Shown: positions 30,104 through 42,675, counted from the first letter of the stretch. The stretch is DNA of 64,000 bases from Zasmidium citrigriseum (GCA_002786025.1 NHNW01000004.1:248001-312000), one strand, 5' to 3'. Translations and numbers: made by a program. The notes: generated by a model from the sequence alone, not told the origin.

Positions 30104-33100
30104 ATGGTGCGAGAGAGAAGCCCAGGGCGGTACTCGTCTGGCCAGTATCTGTCCCCGCAAAAGCAGGAACAACCCCGAGTGCCTCTAGCGAACATCTCCG
30201 CAAAGATGTCCAACTCACCCAAGGACGCGAAACGCTCCAGCGATGAGAGTAGCAAACAAGATCTGGATATCGAGTTTGGCAAGGCTAGTCCTCTGCGTAA
30301 TCCGCTGCACGGTTCTAAGAAGCCTTCGCCCAGCGTCTTTGTACCCAAGTCACGGCCGCAACACTCTATCCGACCTACAACAGCGCCTCGGCCGCCCTCA
30401 GTACCGCATGGCTTCCAAGTGCACGGTCAAGATGCTGCTAGGTCATCATCATATAACACCCATGCTCCCACGCTCGCAGCGGCGCAGAATAGTATGGCCC
30501 AGCAATACAATCGCAGCTTCGAGCCTACCCACGTCTTCAAGCCGGTCAACCCACCCATGAAGACTGTATACCCTCAGTCAAAGCCGACCTTCACTTCCGC
30601 GGGTACGAACGGTTTTAGGAATCCGTTGCATGATCCTCCGCCAGTGGTTGATCTCACACAGGGTCATGATGACGAAGAGGAGGGAGACCAGTTTGACCCA
30701 GATGCTGCAATCAGAGCCGACAGCCGAAAGTTTGGATCAGAAGACCCATACATGTATGTGGACTCGAACAAGGCTAATGAGAATATCAAGAACCTGATGG
30801 AGGGTGCGTTTGATGACGATGAAGAAAAGGGCCAGACTAGGCTTCGACGTCGGGTGAAGAAGACGCAGAAGGAGGACAAGACCAGCAAGAGCTTCGCCGA
30901 CAAACTCGCCAATCTGAGCATCAAAGAAGAGGATAAGCAAGAAGAGCCTGAAGACGAGGAAGGCGAAGAAGATGGGACAGTCGATGGTCTCGCGGTCAAG
31001 CTCTTGCCACATCAAGTTGAGGGTGTCTCTTGGATGATCGACAAAGAGATTGGCAAGGTCAAGACTAGAGGTGTTCTGCCTCGTGGTGGCATCCTCGCGG
31101 ATGATATGGGGCTTGGCAAGACCATCCAGTCTGTGACGCTGCTGTTGACGAACCCACGTCCTGCCCCAGATGCGAAGCCTGAGCACAAAAACCAGAAGCT
31201 TCCTGGCAAGGACATTGGGAAGGGAACGCTCGTGGTGGCGCCGCTGGCCCTGATCAAGCAGTGGGAGTCTGAGATCAAGTCGAAGGTCACGAAGAGCCAC
31301 GCGATGAAAGTTCTCGTTCACCACGGACCAAGCCGAACCAAGTCGAGCGCCGAATTGAACAAGTACGACGTTGTCATTACGACCTACCAGACATTGACCT
31401 CCGAGCACGCCGGATCCAACATGGCCGTTGCTGGAGGATCAAGAATTGGTTGCATGGGAGTCAACTGGTATCGCCTTATCTTGGATGAAGCCCACAGTAT
31501 CAAGAACCGCAACGCCAAATCGACTTTGGCATGCTGTGCCTTGAACAGCTGGTACCGCTGGTGCTTGACAGGCACTCCCTTGCAGAACAACCTCGACGAG
31601 CTGTACAGCTTGATCAAATTCCTCCGGATTAAGCCATTCTGCGAGTTGACCAAGTGGAAATCGGATATCATCCAGCCCATGAAGAGTGGACGAGGAGGTC
31701 TCGCCATGAAGAGACTGCAATACTTCCTGCGGGCCTTCATGAAGCGTCGTACGAAAGACATCCTCAAAGAAGAAGGAGCCCTCAACTTCGGTGGCAAGGC
31801 GGACGCTGGAGGCGAGAAGAATGGTGGGATGCAGATTGTCAAGCGTGACGTGGAGATCATTGAATGCGACTTCGATGAAGAAGAGCAGATCTTCTACAGC
31901 CGTCTGCAAGCCCGAGCCGACGCTCGTCTTCAAGACATGATGGATGGCAACCACAAGACGGATTACATGGGCGCTCTTGTTCTGCTGCTCCGGTTGAGGC
32001 AGGCTTGCAACCATCCTCAGCTCGTCGAGAAGTCTATGAACAACGACAAGGACGCCATGACCACCGGTGCGCAAGCACAGCGAAAGACAGGTCAAGTGGG
32101 AGACGGTGAGATGGACGATCTCGCAGCTCTGATGGGTGGTATTAGTGTGCAATCCAAGCACTGCGACGTTTGCCAGGTCAAGCTATCTGCCGAGGAGGCT
32201 GGCGAAAGCGCTGTACGATGCTCAGAATGCGAGGCAGATATTGCCATGGTCAAGAGGAGCAAAAAAAGCAAGAAGTCCAAAAAGACGAAGAAGGCCGAGC
32301 CTAAGAAGGTGAAGACAGAAGTCAAGGCTGAGCCACGCCGCGCCAGAAACCGCAAAGTCATCGTCGACAGCGATGACGAGGATGAGAGTGAAGGCGAGTG
32401 GATCGCCAAAGAGCCAGAGCATGACATTGATCTTGGGAAAGCTGGCGGCAGCGACGATGAAGACGCCGAAGGCGGCGGCGAGACTCTCGACTCCATCGAT
32501 TCTGAGCGAAGCGATGAGGACGAGTCAAGCATTGTTGACTCTCCTGGTCGCGCCAAGAGACATGGGCGTGCCACCGAACAGTCTGATGATGAAGCAGAAG
32601 AAGACGATGAAGAAAGCGAGGAAGAGTCTGAAGAAGAGGAATCTGACTCGGAGGTCGACGTCCTTCGTGGCATGGGACCAAGCGGCAAGACGAGGCACAC
32701 GCCTTCCACCAAGATCCGTCACTTGCTGCGAATCCTGCACAGGGAGTCACCAAAGCACAAGACCATCGTCTTCTCCCAGTTCACGACCATGTTGGACCTC
32801 ATTGAGCCGCATCTGAAGCAGACCAACCTCAGGTTCGTGCGATACGATGGCAGCATGAAGCCTGACGAGCGTGAGAAGTCTCTGAACTCACTGCGCAACG
32901 ACCCGAAGACCCGCGTACTTCTCTGCTCGCTCAAGTGCGGTAGCTTGGGCCTGAATCTCACTGCGGCGTCTCGTGTGGTCATCATCGAGCCATTCTGGAA
33001 CCCCTTCGTGGAGGAGCAAGCCATCGACCGTGTCCATCGTCTCAATCAGACTGTCGATGTCAAGGTCTTCCGCTTGACAATGCGTACCAGCGTTGAAGAG

Positions 33101-33403
33101 CGTATCATCGAGCTGCAGGAGAAGAAGCGCGAGCTGGCTAAGGCTGCCATCGAAGGCGGCAAAGGCGCTGGTAAACTGTCCATGCAAGACATTCTGGGTC
33201 TGTTCAAGCACGATGCCGAGCATGGAGCGCACGATGCACAAGACCAAGCAATGTGGGCTAAGTTTGGCAATGAGAGTCGCTTGCTGGATGGAGCCACTGT
33301 TGCCGATGTTCGAGAGATGGGCAATCTCATGACGAGGAGAAACGAGCCCAAGGCCAAGCCCAGGGCTGTTCAAGAGCACGACGTCTATGGACGTCGTTGG
33401 TAG
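30104..33403 (+). CDS. SNF2-family DNA-dependent ATPase (Uls1/Rad5-related)
   Basis: Single exon, 1099 residues. ATP-driven translocase acting on DNA-protein complexes in chromatin or repair. Seen: a Ser/Pro-rich, low-complexity N-terminus with VDLTQGHDDE (resembles a SUMO-interacting motif); helicase core 1 with DDMGLGKT (about 334-341) and DEAH (about 460), then TGTPLQNN; an insertion with a CxxC...CxxC pair (KHCDVCQ and RCSECEA, around 686-708) followed by a Lys-rich and a long acidic segment; and helicase core 2 with VFSQFTTMLD, LLCSLKCGSLGLNLTAASRV and DRVHRLNQ (about 940-1000). In Rad5/Uls1 relatives a RING finger occupies the insertion. Here only four cysteines remain, so ubiquitin or SUMO ligase activity is doubtful. 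The long acidic spacer is unusual in length. Confidence 0.92.
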   Translation: MVRERSPGRYSSGQYLSPQKQEQPRVPLANISAKMSNSPKDAKRSSDESSKQDLDIEFGKASPLRNPLHGSKKPSPSVFVPKSRPQHSIRPTTAPRPPSVPHGFQVHGQDAARSSSYNTHAPTLAAAQNSMAQQYNRSFEPTHVFKPVNPPMKTVYPQSKPTFTSAGTNGFRNPLHDPPPVVDLTQGHDDEEEGDQFDPDAAIRADSRKFGSEDPYMYVDSNKANENIKNLMEGAFDDDEEKGQTRLRRRVKKTQKEDKTSKSFADKLANLSIKEEDKQEEPEDEEGEEDGTVDGLAVKLLPHQVEGVSWMIDKEIGKVKTRGVLPRGGILADDMGLGKTIQSVTLLLTNPRPAPDAKPEHKNQKLPGKDIGKGTLVVAPLALIKQWESEIKSKVTKSHAMKVLVHHGPSRTKSSAELNKYDVVITTYQTLTSEHAGSNMAVAGGSRIGCMGVNWYRLILDEAHSIKNRNAKSTLACCALNSWYRWCLTGTPLQNNLDELYSLIKFLRIKPFCELTKWKSDIIQPMKSGRGGLAMKRLQYFLRAFMKRRTKDILKEEGALNFGGKADAGGEKNGGMQIVKRDVEIIECDFDEEEQIFYSRLQARADARLQDMMDGNHKTDYMGALVLLLRLRQACNHPQLVEKSMNNDKDAMTTGAQAQRKTGQVGDGEMDDLAALMGGISVQSKHCDVCQVKLSAEEAGESAVRCSECEADIAMVKRSKKSKKSKKTKKAEPKKVKTEVKAEPRRARNRKVIVDSDDEDESEGEWIAKEPEHDIDLGKAGGSDDEDAEGGGETLDSIDSERSDEDESSIVDSPGRAKRHGRATEQSDDEAEEDDEESEEESEEEESDSEVDVLRGMGPSGKTRHTPSTKIRHLLRILHRESPKHKTIVFSQFTTMLDLIEPHLKQTNLRFVRYDGSMKPDEREKSLNSLRNDPKTRVLLCSLKCGSLGLNLTAASRVVIIEPFWNPFVEEQAIDRVHRLNQTVDVKVFRLTMRTSVEERIIELQEKKRELAKAAIEGGKGAGKLSMQDILGLFKHDAEHGAHDAQDQAMWAKFGNESRLLDGATVADVREMGNLMTRRNEPKAKPRAVQEHDVYGRRW

Positions 33404-34450
33404 TAGAGTTGCGATGGACTGAGCTCTCTTGTACAGTGCGGGATTCAAGGCTGGTTCACTGGTTCACTACAGTTGTTTTGGATGATCACTGAGTTGTACA
33501 GCGCTGAAAGATGGCGCTTTTCGTATCATCATTGTAATACAATCAATGTTCAACGTCCCTTCTCTCGCAGAACCAGGGTTCCAATGGCATCGGAAATCGG
33601 GCTCGTGTTCCAGTCGAGCCAAACATCCACGAGAACGCTCCAACATTCACTCACACCAAGCGCACGAGCCGTTCGACCGATCTAATACCGCACCTCCTCA
33701 TCCACGGCTCCGCTCGAAATCTCTTCACGTTCACAAGGACAATCAAAGAAAAAGCGATAGATCTCCTGCGTCACGACAACAGGTACGTATCTTCCTTCCG
33801 CTCATTCCCCACTGCTGGTCGTGTAAGACGAACCAAACGATCTGTGACGACGGAGCCGTGGTTCTGCCAGTGCTGTTCTTCGTTAGACTCTGCAAAGTCA
33901 GAGTGTCGTGTGACGTCGAGGAGGAGAGGAGGAGGTTCTTATGGCCAAGGCCTTCAGTCGCCGTGTTGGAGGAGCATATGCCGACCGGTATGCCTTTCTG
34001 GATGGGCTGGCCTCGAGACGAGGGGGAGGTTGCACCGCCACAGCTCAAGTGTGTCTTGCTTGCCTTATGTCGACTCATCTATCTAATGACATCCCACACA
34101 TCTACAAAACTACAGCCTACTACCTGTCACCGCAAGTCGCGGCAAAACCACACCTGCATACACAATCTCCGCATCGTGCAGCCGTCTCTGCAGACAGACA
34201 GCCCTCCATCAGAAAGCGTTGGGAACCACTCAACAAACAAACACGAGTCCCTTCTGGGACGCGACGCGTGTGCGGGTACCTCTGTACAGCTAAAATGGGA
34301 GGACGAGAGCTCTCGGGACCGCGAGCTCGGTGCTTTTCTATGGTGAAGCACGCCGGCAAAGGCTCCGGTTAGCTCTTTGGGGTGCAGATGAAGGTGTATA
34401 CAGGTCACCGCACCCTCGGCAAAAGCGGAAGTACCCCGGCGCACGGACTA
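33404..34450. other. Flank between the SNF2 gene and the RIP island
   Basis: About 1 kb of ordinary composition. An open frame at 33546-34346 (plus strand) has no recognisable protein features and overlaps others, so I do not call it. Three copies of an ACCCTCG element near 34411, 34449 and 34506 occur as the sequence passes into the AT-rich island. Confidence 0.5.
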
Positions 34451-34572
34451 ATACCCTCGCTTAACTAGCGTGAAAGCTAGCCGTACTATGAAAACTTAGC
34501 TGCCGCACCCTCGCTTAATAATACGCTACCTACGCTAGTCGTACGCGCGTTACACTTATTACTACTAGGAGT

Positions 34573-36200
34573 ACTACTAGGAGTACTACTATTACTACTA
34601 CTATTACCGTATCGCTTATTAATATCGATATCTCTATTATTATAGCCTATATCCCTAATACTAACCTTAATAGTATTAGATACTATATATAGTATAACGA
34701 TATATTTAAATTAGATAAGCCTATCCTTAGCCTACTTACTATTACTACTAACGAGAACGTAAGATACTATCCTAAACTTTACTTACTCGCTACTATTACT
34801 AATATAGCCTAGGGTATTATTAAAGTCTTAACTAGTAAGCGTATCTATTATATTCTAGAGAATATCCTAGCTAGCCTACTATTACCTAATAATATATAAG
34901 ATTAATAGTACCGAAAATTACTACTAGTACTAACGAGATATATAGCTCTCCTACTATCTATAGTAAGATATATACTAATACTACTAACCTCTATAAATAT
35001 ATTAAGTCTATTTATAAGTATAAGGGCTTTAGTATCTCTTACGCTAGTAGAGATAGACATCTTCTATCTAATAAGAAACGCTACTATAAGCGTAAGTCTT
35101 TAAGATCTACTACTAGTAGTACTCGAATACTAATTTATATTAAGTATCTACTACGATATATTTAATACCTATATAGAAGCCCTTACTAAGGCTAATTCGC
35201 TACTACTAAAGAGAGTTAAGAAGGCACCTCTACTACTAAAAGAGAAGATCTATAAAGGTATTAAGAAGAGATCTCTAGGTAAGCTAAAGAGAAGGAATAT
35301 TAAATTTATTAAGGTATACGTTCCTCTACTAGTACTACGATATATATTAAAAGAGAAGACGATAAAGAGGAGGAAGACTATAAAGAAGGCTACTACTAGT
35401 AGTTAGAGTATATCTATTTGCTTAAGGATAGGAAAGAAGGAGATTAATATAGTTAACGATAAGATAGACCTTCTATTTCTATATACTCGAAAGATATCTT
35501 CTCCTCCTTTAAAGATAGTTAAAGAGTAGCCGTCTATAGCTAAGGGCTTAGAGTTAGTTATATAGTAGTTTAAATCCTAGTAGTATTTTCCTAGCTAATA
35601 TCTTTTTTATAGGGCTAAAAAGGCGCCTATCGAGATTAATAACTAGACTACTAACGACTCCCTAGCTAACGCTAAAGATTAGTAAGTTTTCCCTAGTACT
35701 AGTAGTAAATTAATACTAATATCGAGCTTTTAGGGACGACCTCTACTACTTTCCTATTACTAAAAATAATATAAAGAATCTGTTTACTCTTAAGATAGCT
35801 ACTAGTATTATAAAGCGTTAGCTCCTAGAGGGTAGTAGGCTCCTATACTATAGCTATAACCTAAAGAGAGGCGGTTTTAAGAGTATATTTCCCTACTACT
35901 ACTAGTACTAGCTCTACTAATAATATAATAGATTATAAGTTTAATATTAATTATAACTTCTTTAACTAGGTCTTTAAATACGACCTAGTAACCTTCGAGC
36001 CGATTATAAGGGTCTATCTATAGTATAATTAGTAGTTCTTAGAGGATATTATATAGTAGAAGAAGCTATATAAGCTACTAGGTAGCGAGTAAGTACTAGT
36101 AGTAGAGTTTTATAGAGTTTCTTTAGCTATAAAAGAGCTAGATATAAGGCGTACTCTAGGCCTAATTTACTTAGCTAGATAGCTTTACTTAATAAAATAT
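34573..36200 (+). pseudogene. RIP-killed gene-like unit, tandem copy A
   Basis: Aligns by eye along its length with the unit at 36382-38000 at a constant offset of 1807-1812 bp: for example the ACTACTAGGAGTACTAC start (34573/36382), GTAAGTCTTTAAG (35092/36901) and GTAAGTTTTCCC (35682/37494). The matching blocks include intron-like segments with GT and AG ends. Coding is destroyed by TAA/TAG. I do not recognise the protein; compared with copy B it is more degraded. Confidence 0.6.
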
Positions 36201-36381
36201 AAGGTTCTAAGGACCGCTTAAATTACTATAATTTTATTTTAGATACTTCTATATATATAAATTATAGTGTATACTAGCGGCTACGCGACTATAAATCTTC
36301 TAGTTCTACTCTATTTCTTCTAATTTCTACTTCCCCTTAATAACGCTCGCCTCCTCTATTCGCTTTAAGAGTACTAGTACT

Positions 36382-38000
36382 ACTACTAGGAGTACTACTA
36401 TTCCTACTACTATTACCTACTTACTTACTAACGCTAATATCTCTATTATTATAGCTATACTAACCTACGTCCTCCTCGAGAGCTCTTAGTACTTTAAGTA
36501 GTACTTAAATAACCTTAAGAATAGCGATCCTATTCTTAGCCTTCCCGCCTATACTACTAACGCGAACGTATAATAATATCCTAAGCTTTACTTACTTACT
36601 ACTAGTACTAATATATTATAGGGCGAGTTTAACGTTATAACTAGCGAGATTATCTATCGCGCCTACGTCTCCTAGCTTACTATCGACTCTAAGGGCTCCT
36701 CTAACTTTAGTAATATATAAGATTAACTATACCGAAAATTACTACTAGTACTAACGAGATATATAGTACTCCTAGCCTCTATAGTAAGAAGTTCCTCGAT
36801 ACTACTACTCTCTACGCCTATATTAAGGCCGCTTACGAGTCTAAGGGCTTTAAGGTTATTACTAATAGTAGAGTCGTCGTCTCCGTCGAGGCTATTAAGG
36901 GTAAGTCTTTAAGATCTACTACTAGTAGTACTTAAATACTAATTAATATTAGTATTCTACGAGAATATATTCTAGTCCTACTATACGGCTAAGCGTAAGG
37001 CTAAGGAGCTAAAGAGCGAGGATAATATTAAGTTTACTATATACTATAAGGAGTATATTAGTAAGGCTAAGAAGAAAGTCTATAACGATAATATTAAGAG
37101 ATATACTAAGCTTAAGGCTAAGCTTAATAGAGAGGCCTACGAAACCGCTAAGACCCTCTATTAAGGTATCGATAATAATAATAACGAAGACGCTATAGAG
37201 GCTACTACTAGTAGCGATAGTACTCGTAAGTATAAGAAGACGGGAAATAAGGAGGTATTAGAGGTTAAGAGTAAGGATAGTACTACTAGTAGCGAGCCTA
37301 AGAAGTAGCGATTCTCTCCTAGGAAGATAAGATTATAGACTAAGAGTAAAGCTACTAGCTTAAAGTAAGTTATATACTCGCTTAAATCCTAGTAGTATTT
37401 CTCTAGCTAATATCTTTTTAATAGGGGTAAGTAGCTAGCTATTAAGATCCCTAACTAGACTATAGCTAACTCCCTCGCTAACGCTAGAGATTAGTAAGTT
37501 TTCCCTAGTACTAGTAGTAAATTAATACTAATATTAAGATTTTAGGGAGAATTTCTACTACTACCCTATCGCGAAAAATAGCTAGTAGTCTAATACGTCT
37601 CGAATTATAGCTACTAGTATTACTAGCGCTTAGCTCCTACTTAATACTAAGCTCCTATACTACGGCTACTACCTAGAGGATAGTAAGGAAGGCTATATAT
37701 TCTCCTACTACTACTAGTACTAGCTTTACTAATATTATTTTAGGCTATAAGTTTAATATTAAGTACTACTACTTTAGTAAGGTCTTTAAGTATAACGAGA
37801 AGACCTTCGAGCCGAAGACGCGAGTCTACGCTAGTACTCTCGACTACGAGAAGGTCGCTAAGTAGAAGAAGCTATACTAGGGCTAGTACTAGTAGTAGGA
37901 TTTCCTTACTTTTCTTCTTCTATAAGACTTTAGGATACCCTTAGTACTACGGGCTATATTATACTAGCTAGATAGCTCTATTAGATAAATTAGAATAACG
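36382..38000 (+). pseudogene. RIP-killed gene-like unit, tandem copy B, partly readable
   Basis: Plus-strand frames remain readable between stops. One block reads LYAYIKAAYESKGFKVITNS and ends at an intron-like GTAAGT at 36901; the next runs through a Lys-rich region (KAKELKSEDNIKF...) near 36,990-37,370; another near 37,740-37,860 contains KVFKYNEKTFEPKTRVYAS. Intron-like segments lie at about 36,710-36,765, 36,901-36,951 and 37,494-37,547. The original was therefore probably a multi-exon gene of roughly 1.6 kb. I recognise no family and cannot tell whether it was a host gene or part of an element. Confidence 0.55.
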
Positions 38001-39793
38001 TAGAGGCGTCTTTATTATATAATTAATATACCTTACTTCTAGCTCTCTACCCCTAGCTTATAATCGACTACTAGTAGTAATAGATTCCTATTATCATTTA
38101 CTATTATACGATCGTATTTCTTTCCGCTAAATATTTAACGTATAGATATAGTATTTATACTATTCTAAGAATATTATATATTAATCTTATAACGAAGGAG
38201 TTAATACTTTACTCTTTAGGGATTTATTCGCTATTTTAGAGCAAATTTAATAAAATATCTATAAAAATAGCTTATCCTTTATAATCTCCTTAATATCTTT
38301 TAACTATAATGTCTAAATTCCTTCTTATAGGAGCTTAAAGTCGTTTTCGAAGATAAGAACGTTAGTTTTAACTATTTTAATATATATATATACTAATTCT
38401 ATTTACTACTAGTACTACTCTAGTTAGATTATACTAAACTCCTTAAGCTCTCGACTCGTAGGTATACCTCTAAACTCTTTAGCCTCTCGTACTTATCTTC
38501 TTTCTCGTATCTATTTATCCTATTCCTCTCGCTACTACTCGAGCTTAAAACGCCTTTCCTATAATACGAGCTCTCTCTCTTCTACTTTAATATCCTTAAT
38601 CGTTCTCCTTGTCCTTATATTAGTAAGAGCTTACCTATAGACTAACGATACCTATAATAATATATTATTACGCCTACTAGTAGGAGCTACTACTAGACTT
38701 AACGATTATAGAGTCGAGGCTCGAGTAGTACTACTCTAACGACTTAAGCTACTACGATAATATAGTCTACTATTTACGAGCCGTTAGCTAGTTAGATATA
38801 ATTAATTAAGATCTAGATTATCGTAAGGCTAGATTAGTACGTTAGGGCCGTCTAGCTCGTAGGGATTACTATTATCTACTCTACCCTCGATAGCGCGCTT
38901 CTACTCTATAATAAAGTTAGTACTAGTACTACTACTAGTAGTATAAGGACACCTAAGCTAAGAGAGCCTAAGGTAGCGATCTATAGCCTCTCTACTAGTA
39001 CTCTAAGGCCGTACTAGTATCTAACTAGAGGCTTAGCGCCTATACTACTTTTTAGGAGGTTTCTACTTCTCCTCTTTCGCTCCTTAGATAATACTTAATT
39101 AGATATTCGTACTACTTACTCGTATCGCTATTTCCTACTCTACGCCCTTATAAGTAGCTTCTTAAACTTACTAGTACGACTATAGTTACGACTAAAACGA
39201 GCTATAAGCCCTACTAATCGATCCTCTCTATATACGCTATACGTTCTTCTAATATAGTATTCGTTAATATTACGTTAGTTAAGAGCCTAGACGCTATTAT
39301 TTCGTTAGCTAGTATTAGTAGCTTAGATATAATATACTTACTCTTAGATTATAATTAAGATATTTAGCCGTTTCCCTATTAAGTACGACTTATAATACGA
39401 TTACTCGACTACGTTTATCTAATTCCGCGCTCTCTTAAAGATCTATTCTAGTATATTACTATTATACTTATTAAGACTATAAGTAATTAGACGGATAGCC
39501 TTATATTTTACCTAGTTCGTAAGTTCTCTACTAAATCCTATATATATTAGTATATATATAATAGATCCTCTTCTAGTACTTACGAGTCTTTAATTCGTTA
39601 AGAATCTAGTAGTATAACGTACTCGACTATATATTTAGAATTAAGAGATAAGCCTTACCTTTAAACCTATCTACGAAGCGTAGACTATAAAGCTATTTAA
39701 TCGAGCGTTAAAGATAAATTCTATAGTAGACGAAGAGGCTTCGTACTTAGAATATCTACTTATAACGATTTAGATCGTAGTTATTAAGGTAGT
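38001..39793. repeat. RIP-mutated sequence of unknown kind, left of the retrotransposon
   Basis: It is continuous, across the retrotransposon insertion, with 46,776-48,955: the target site GTAGT is duplicated at the two sides. Together the two arms make about 3.9 kb of older repeated sequence interrupted by the LTR element. Fragmentary plus-strand frames exist (for example near 39,160-39,540), but no domain is recognisable. Confidence 0.5.
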
Positions 39794-39972
39794 TATTACG
39801 AAACGGAAAGGGTACGTATTTAGTAGTAAATAGGACTTTATACGAGCTATCTAAGAGAGAGCGAGAAGGCGGGCTATTTAAAGTAACGCTAAGACTTACT
39901 AACTAAGCGGCGCTAGCGCTATATAGCTTATAACGCTCTCGTAAGTAAATATCTAGAGGTCTAGCTATAATA
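39794..39972 (-). repeat. LTR of the retrotransposon (3' LTR in element orientation)
   Basis: 179 bp, direct repeat of 46592-46770. The ends read TATTAC...ATAATA, consistent with the usual TGTTA...TAACA termini after CpA-to-TpA change. CA and TG are absent within it. Five positions differ from the other LTR, all transitions. Confidence 0.93.
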
Positions 39973-39990
39973 CTACCCCCCCCCTTTAAG
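39973..39990 (-). other. Polypurine tract
   Basis: On the minus strand CTTAAA followed by nine G residues lies directly inside the downstream LTR, the position of the plus-strand primer in LTR retrotransposons. It confirms the minus-strand orientation. Confidence 0.85.
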
Positions 39991-41375
39991 ATTACGCTCC
40001 TAAGTAATTCCTTAGACTTAATATAGCGCTTATACGAATACTATGTCGTCTATTAATATATCGTTCCTTATCTCTAAAGCGGAGGTAATATCTACTATAA
40101 TATAGCTAAACTAAAATAAGGGCTAGATAGTATCCTAGTTCTAATCGTATAGGCTTACGCTATAAGCGGAAGTAATAGCTTACTTAGTAGTCGTAGAACC
40201 GCTCTCTTTATTATACTAGCTTACGCTATAAGCGTTAGAGCGCTTAGTATAGGTATCGAGAGTTAGATTATTATCGCTTTAAAGTATATTAGTACTAGTA
40301 ACTCTAATATTATTCGTACTAACTAAGGAGCCTATAATAGCTATTACTAATAGTTATACTTCTTATACTAATTAGGGATAGTCCGTTATAGGCTTACTAA
40401 CTATTAGTAATTTATAAGGAATCTAATTAGCTAGTAGCTCGAAATTTAATAGCTTAGGCTTATTAGGGTAGTTATAATAGAAGTCCGCGATAGAGGCTAT
40501 AGTATACTCTATTACTTCTTCGGCTAACTCCTATATTAACTCGTAGTATCCCTTCTACTATACTTTATACTCGTAGAGTAGCTCTTTCTATTACCCTCGT
40601 AGAGCTTAGCCTCGAGGTAGGCGAGTATAGCTATCTATAATTTCTTTAACTTCGAACTCGTCTTCGTTACTATTAGAGACTCGGATAGGCGGTAGTAGTA
40701 GTAGCGCTTAGCTAGGTAGTAGCGGCGGTACTAGTCTAAGAAAGTTAGTATAGAAGGTACCTAATAGTCGAGATATCGTTAGTAGGAGGTCTACTCGATA
40801 GGCGTACCCTAGTAGTACTTTAGTAATAGGGTAGAGGCCTACGAACCTATAGTCGAGTTTCTTAGAAGGTCGCTTAGTATTCTAGTTCTTAGTACTAATA
40901 TAGATAAGATCTCTAATAGTATACGAAGAGGATACTAATCTATACTAGTTAGCGTTATTAGTATAAGTAGCTTAGGCTAACTATATCTATATACGAAGAA
41001 ATTCGGTTATATCCGCTATTCTCTTAGTAAAACGGTCTATACTTTTACGATTAAGGCGCTAAAGCGTTAGAAGAAGCTCTATTAGCTAGTTAATCTCGAT
41101 TATAGAGAAACGCTAGTTCTTACTAGTCTCTACTATTAATAGGGAAATACCTATTATCTCTAATAGTATATTAAATATAGTAAACTTAGCTAGGGGTAGC
41201 TAATCTAGCTAGTCGTCTTAGTTATAGTTATAGAAGGCTTAGAGGTACTACTCTATAACCTTATTCGAGTTCTCTAATTACCTATCCGTCTCTAGGTAGT
41301 ATACGGTTAATAGCTTACTATTAATCTTAAGAAGCTTATAGAGGCGCTTCTAGAATACTAAGAGCTATTACGTAC

Positions 41376-41793
41376 CTCTATCGGTTAGTATACTCTTAAG
41401 TAGTCTATACTAATAGAAGATATATTTTAGGTAAATATATACGATATATTCGGCCTCTATAGAGAGGACTAGTATTAGCTTTCGTCCCTTCCTAAGCTAG
41501 TCTATTACTATAAGGATATTCTTATAACGTTATCTATCGGCTATATAATAGCTAGCTAGGAGCTATACTATAAAGTCTATTAAGATATTATCCTACGTAT
41601 CGAAAGGAATAGGTAATAGAGTAAGTAAACTAGGGTATTAGAGGTTATCGCTCTTCGTAGTTCGATAGAGCTAATATCTACGAACGTATCTCTAGATAAA
41701 CTTAGAGATCCTTAGCTAAGTATAGTAACGAGTTACGAGGTTAAAGGTCTTACTCTTTCCCTAATAGCCTATAGTAGGGTCGTCGTAGAATAC
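41376..41793 (-). pseudogene. Integrase remnant of the retrotransposon
   Basis: Minus-strand reading near 41,660-41,793 shows the zinc-binding region with DDPTIGY, GKSKTFNLVTRYYT and a later cysteine-region block, with tyrosines where histidines and cysteines are expected, as CpA/TpG loss produces. The core follows: IDFI with the first catalytic aspartate at 41575-41577, and LTDRGT with the second at 41380-41382. Stops interrupt the frame. Confidence 0.85.
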
Positions 41794-42675
41794 TTTTATA
41801 ATACGGACTCTAAGTTTAGAGTCGTTATTCTCGTTAAACTCGGGGATAAATATACTATAAGAGCTATATCTATTAGGGACGTAGATTAGCCCGTTAATAA
41901 CTTAAGCGTTCTTATTATCTATACGATATTAGCGAAGTAGCTTAACTAGAGCTCTCTATTAGATCTATTATATAGCCTCTTATACTATATCTTTAGTATA
42001 TAGGTTTCGGATATTAGAGAGTAGTTTAGTATCTACGATTACGTCTAAGCTAGATATAGATAAGAATTAGTCTAGCGTAAGGATAGTCTAATATTAATAT
42101 TAGTTCCTTAGATCGTCGTTACTAGTAGGTATATCTTACGAGCGTCGAGTTAGACTATCTAGCTTAGTACCTTATACTCCTAGCCTATAGACGATCTTAA
42201 AGTAGAACTATAAAAGGAACTCTACCTAACGTACCTAGCGGCGATTAAGCTACTTACTACTTATAAAGTATTCGAGGTTCTTATAATCCGAGTAGACTAT
42301 CGTAGGCTTATCTTCTAAGGTTCCTTCTAAACTATCCTTATTATATTTATTCGCTATAAGTTCTAGGCGCTACTCCTTAAAGGCCTTAACTATAGCTAAT
42401 AGTTCCTTATCGTAGATATTATAGTTATATTCCTAGGGAGACATTTTCTTAGAGAGGAATATAACTAGGTATAGGATACTAGTATCTAGGTTCCGCTAGG
42501 ATAGTACTACTACTATAACGAAGTTAGAGGCGTCCGTTTCTAAGATTATCTCCTAGCTAGGGACGAAGTAAGCTAGTACTAGTACTATTTAGAAGGCTAA
42601 TTTAAGCCTATCGAATACTTCCTAATAGGACTACGTCTATTACTACTTAGCGAACTTAAGGTCCTTTATACGTAT

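Noticed and set aside
33546..34346. 266-codon plus-strand frame next to island 1
   Set aside because: Composition is like random frames, no domain, and competing frames occur on both strands.
34561..34606. Short ACT/AGT trinucleotide array, checked as a microsatellite or CRISPR-like array
   Set aside because: Low-complexity remnant within the RIP-mutated DNA; irregular units, no spacers, and the organism is a eukaryote.
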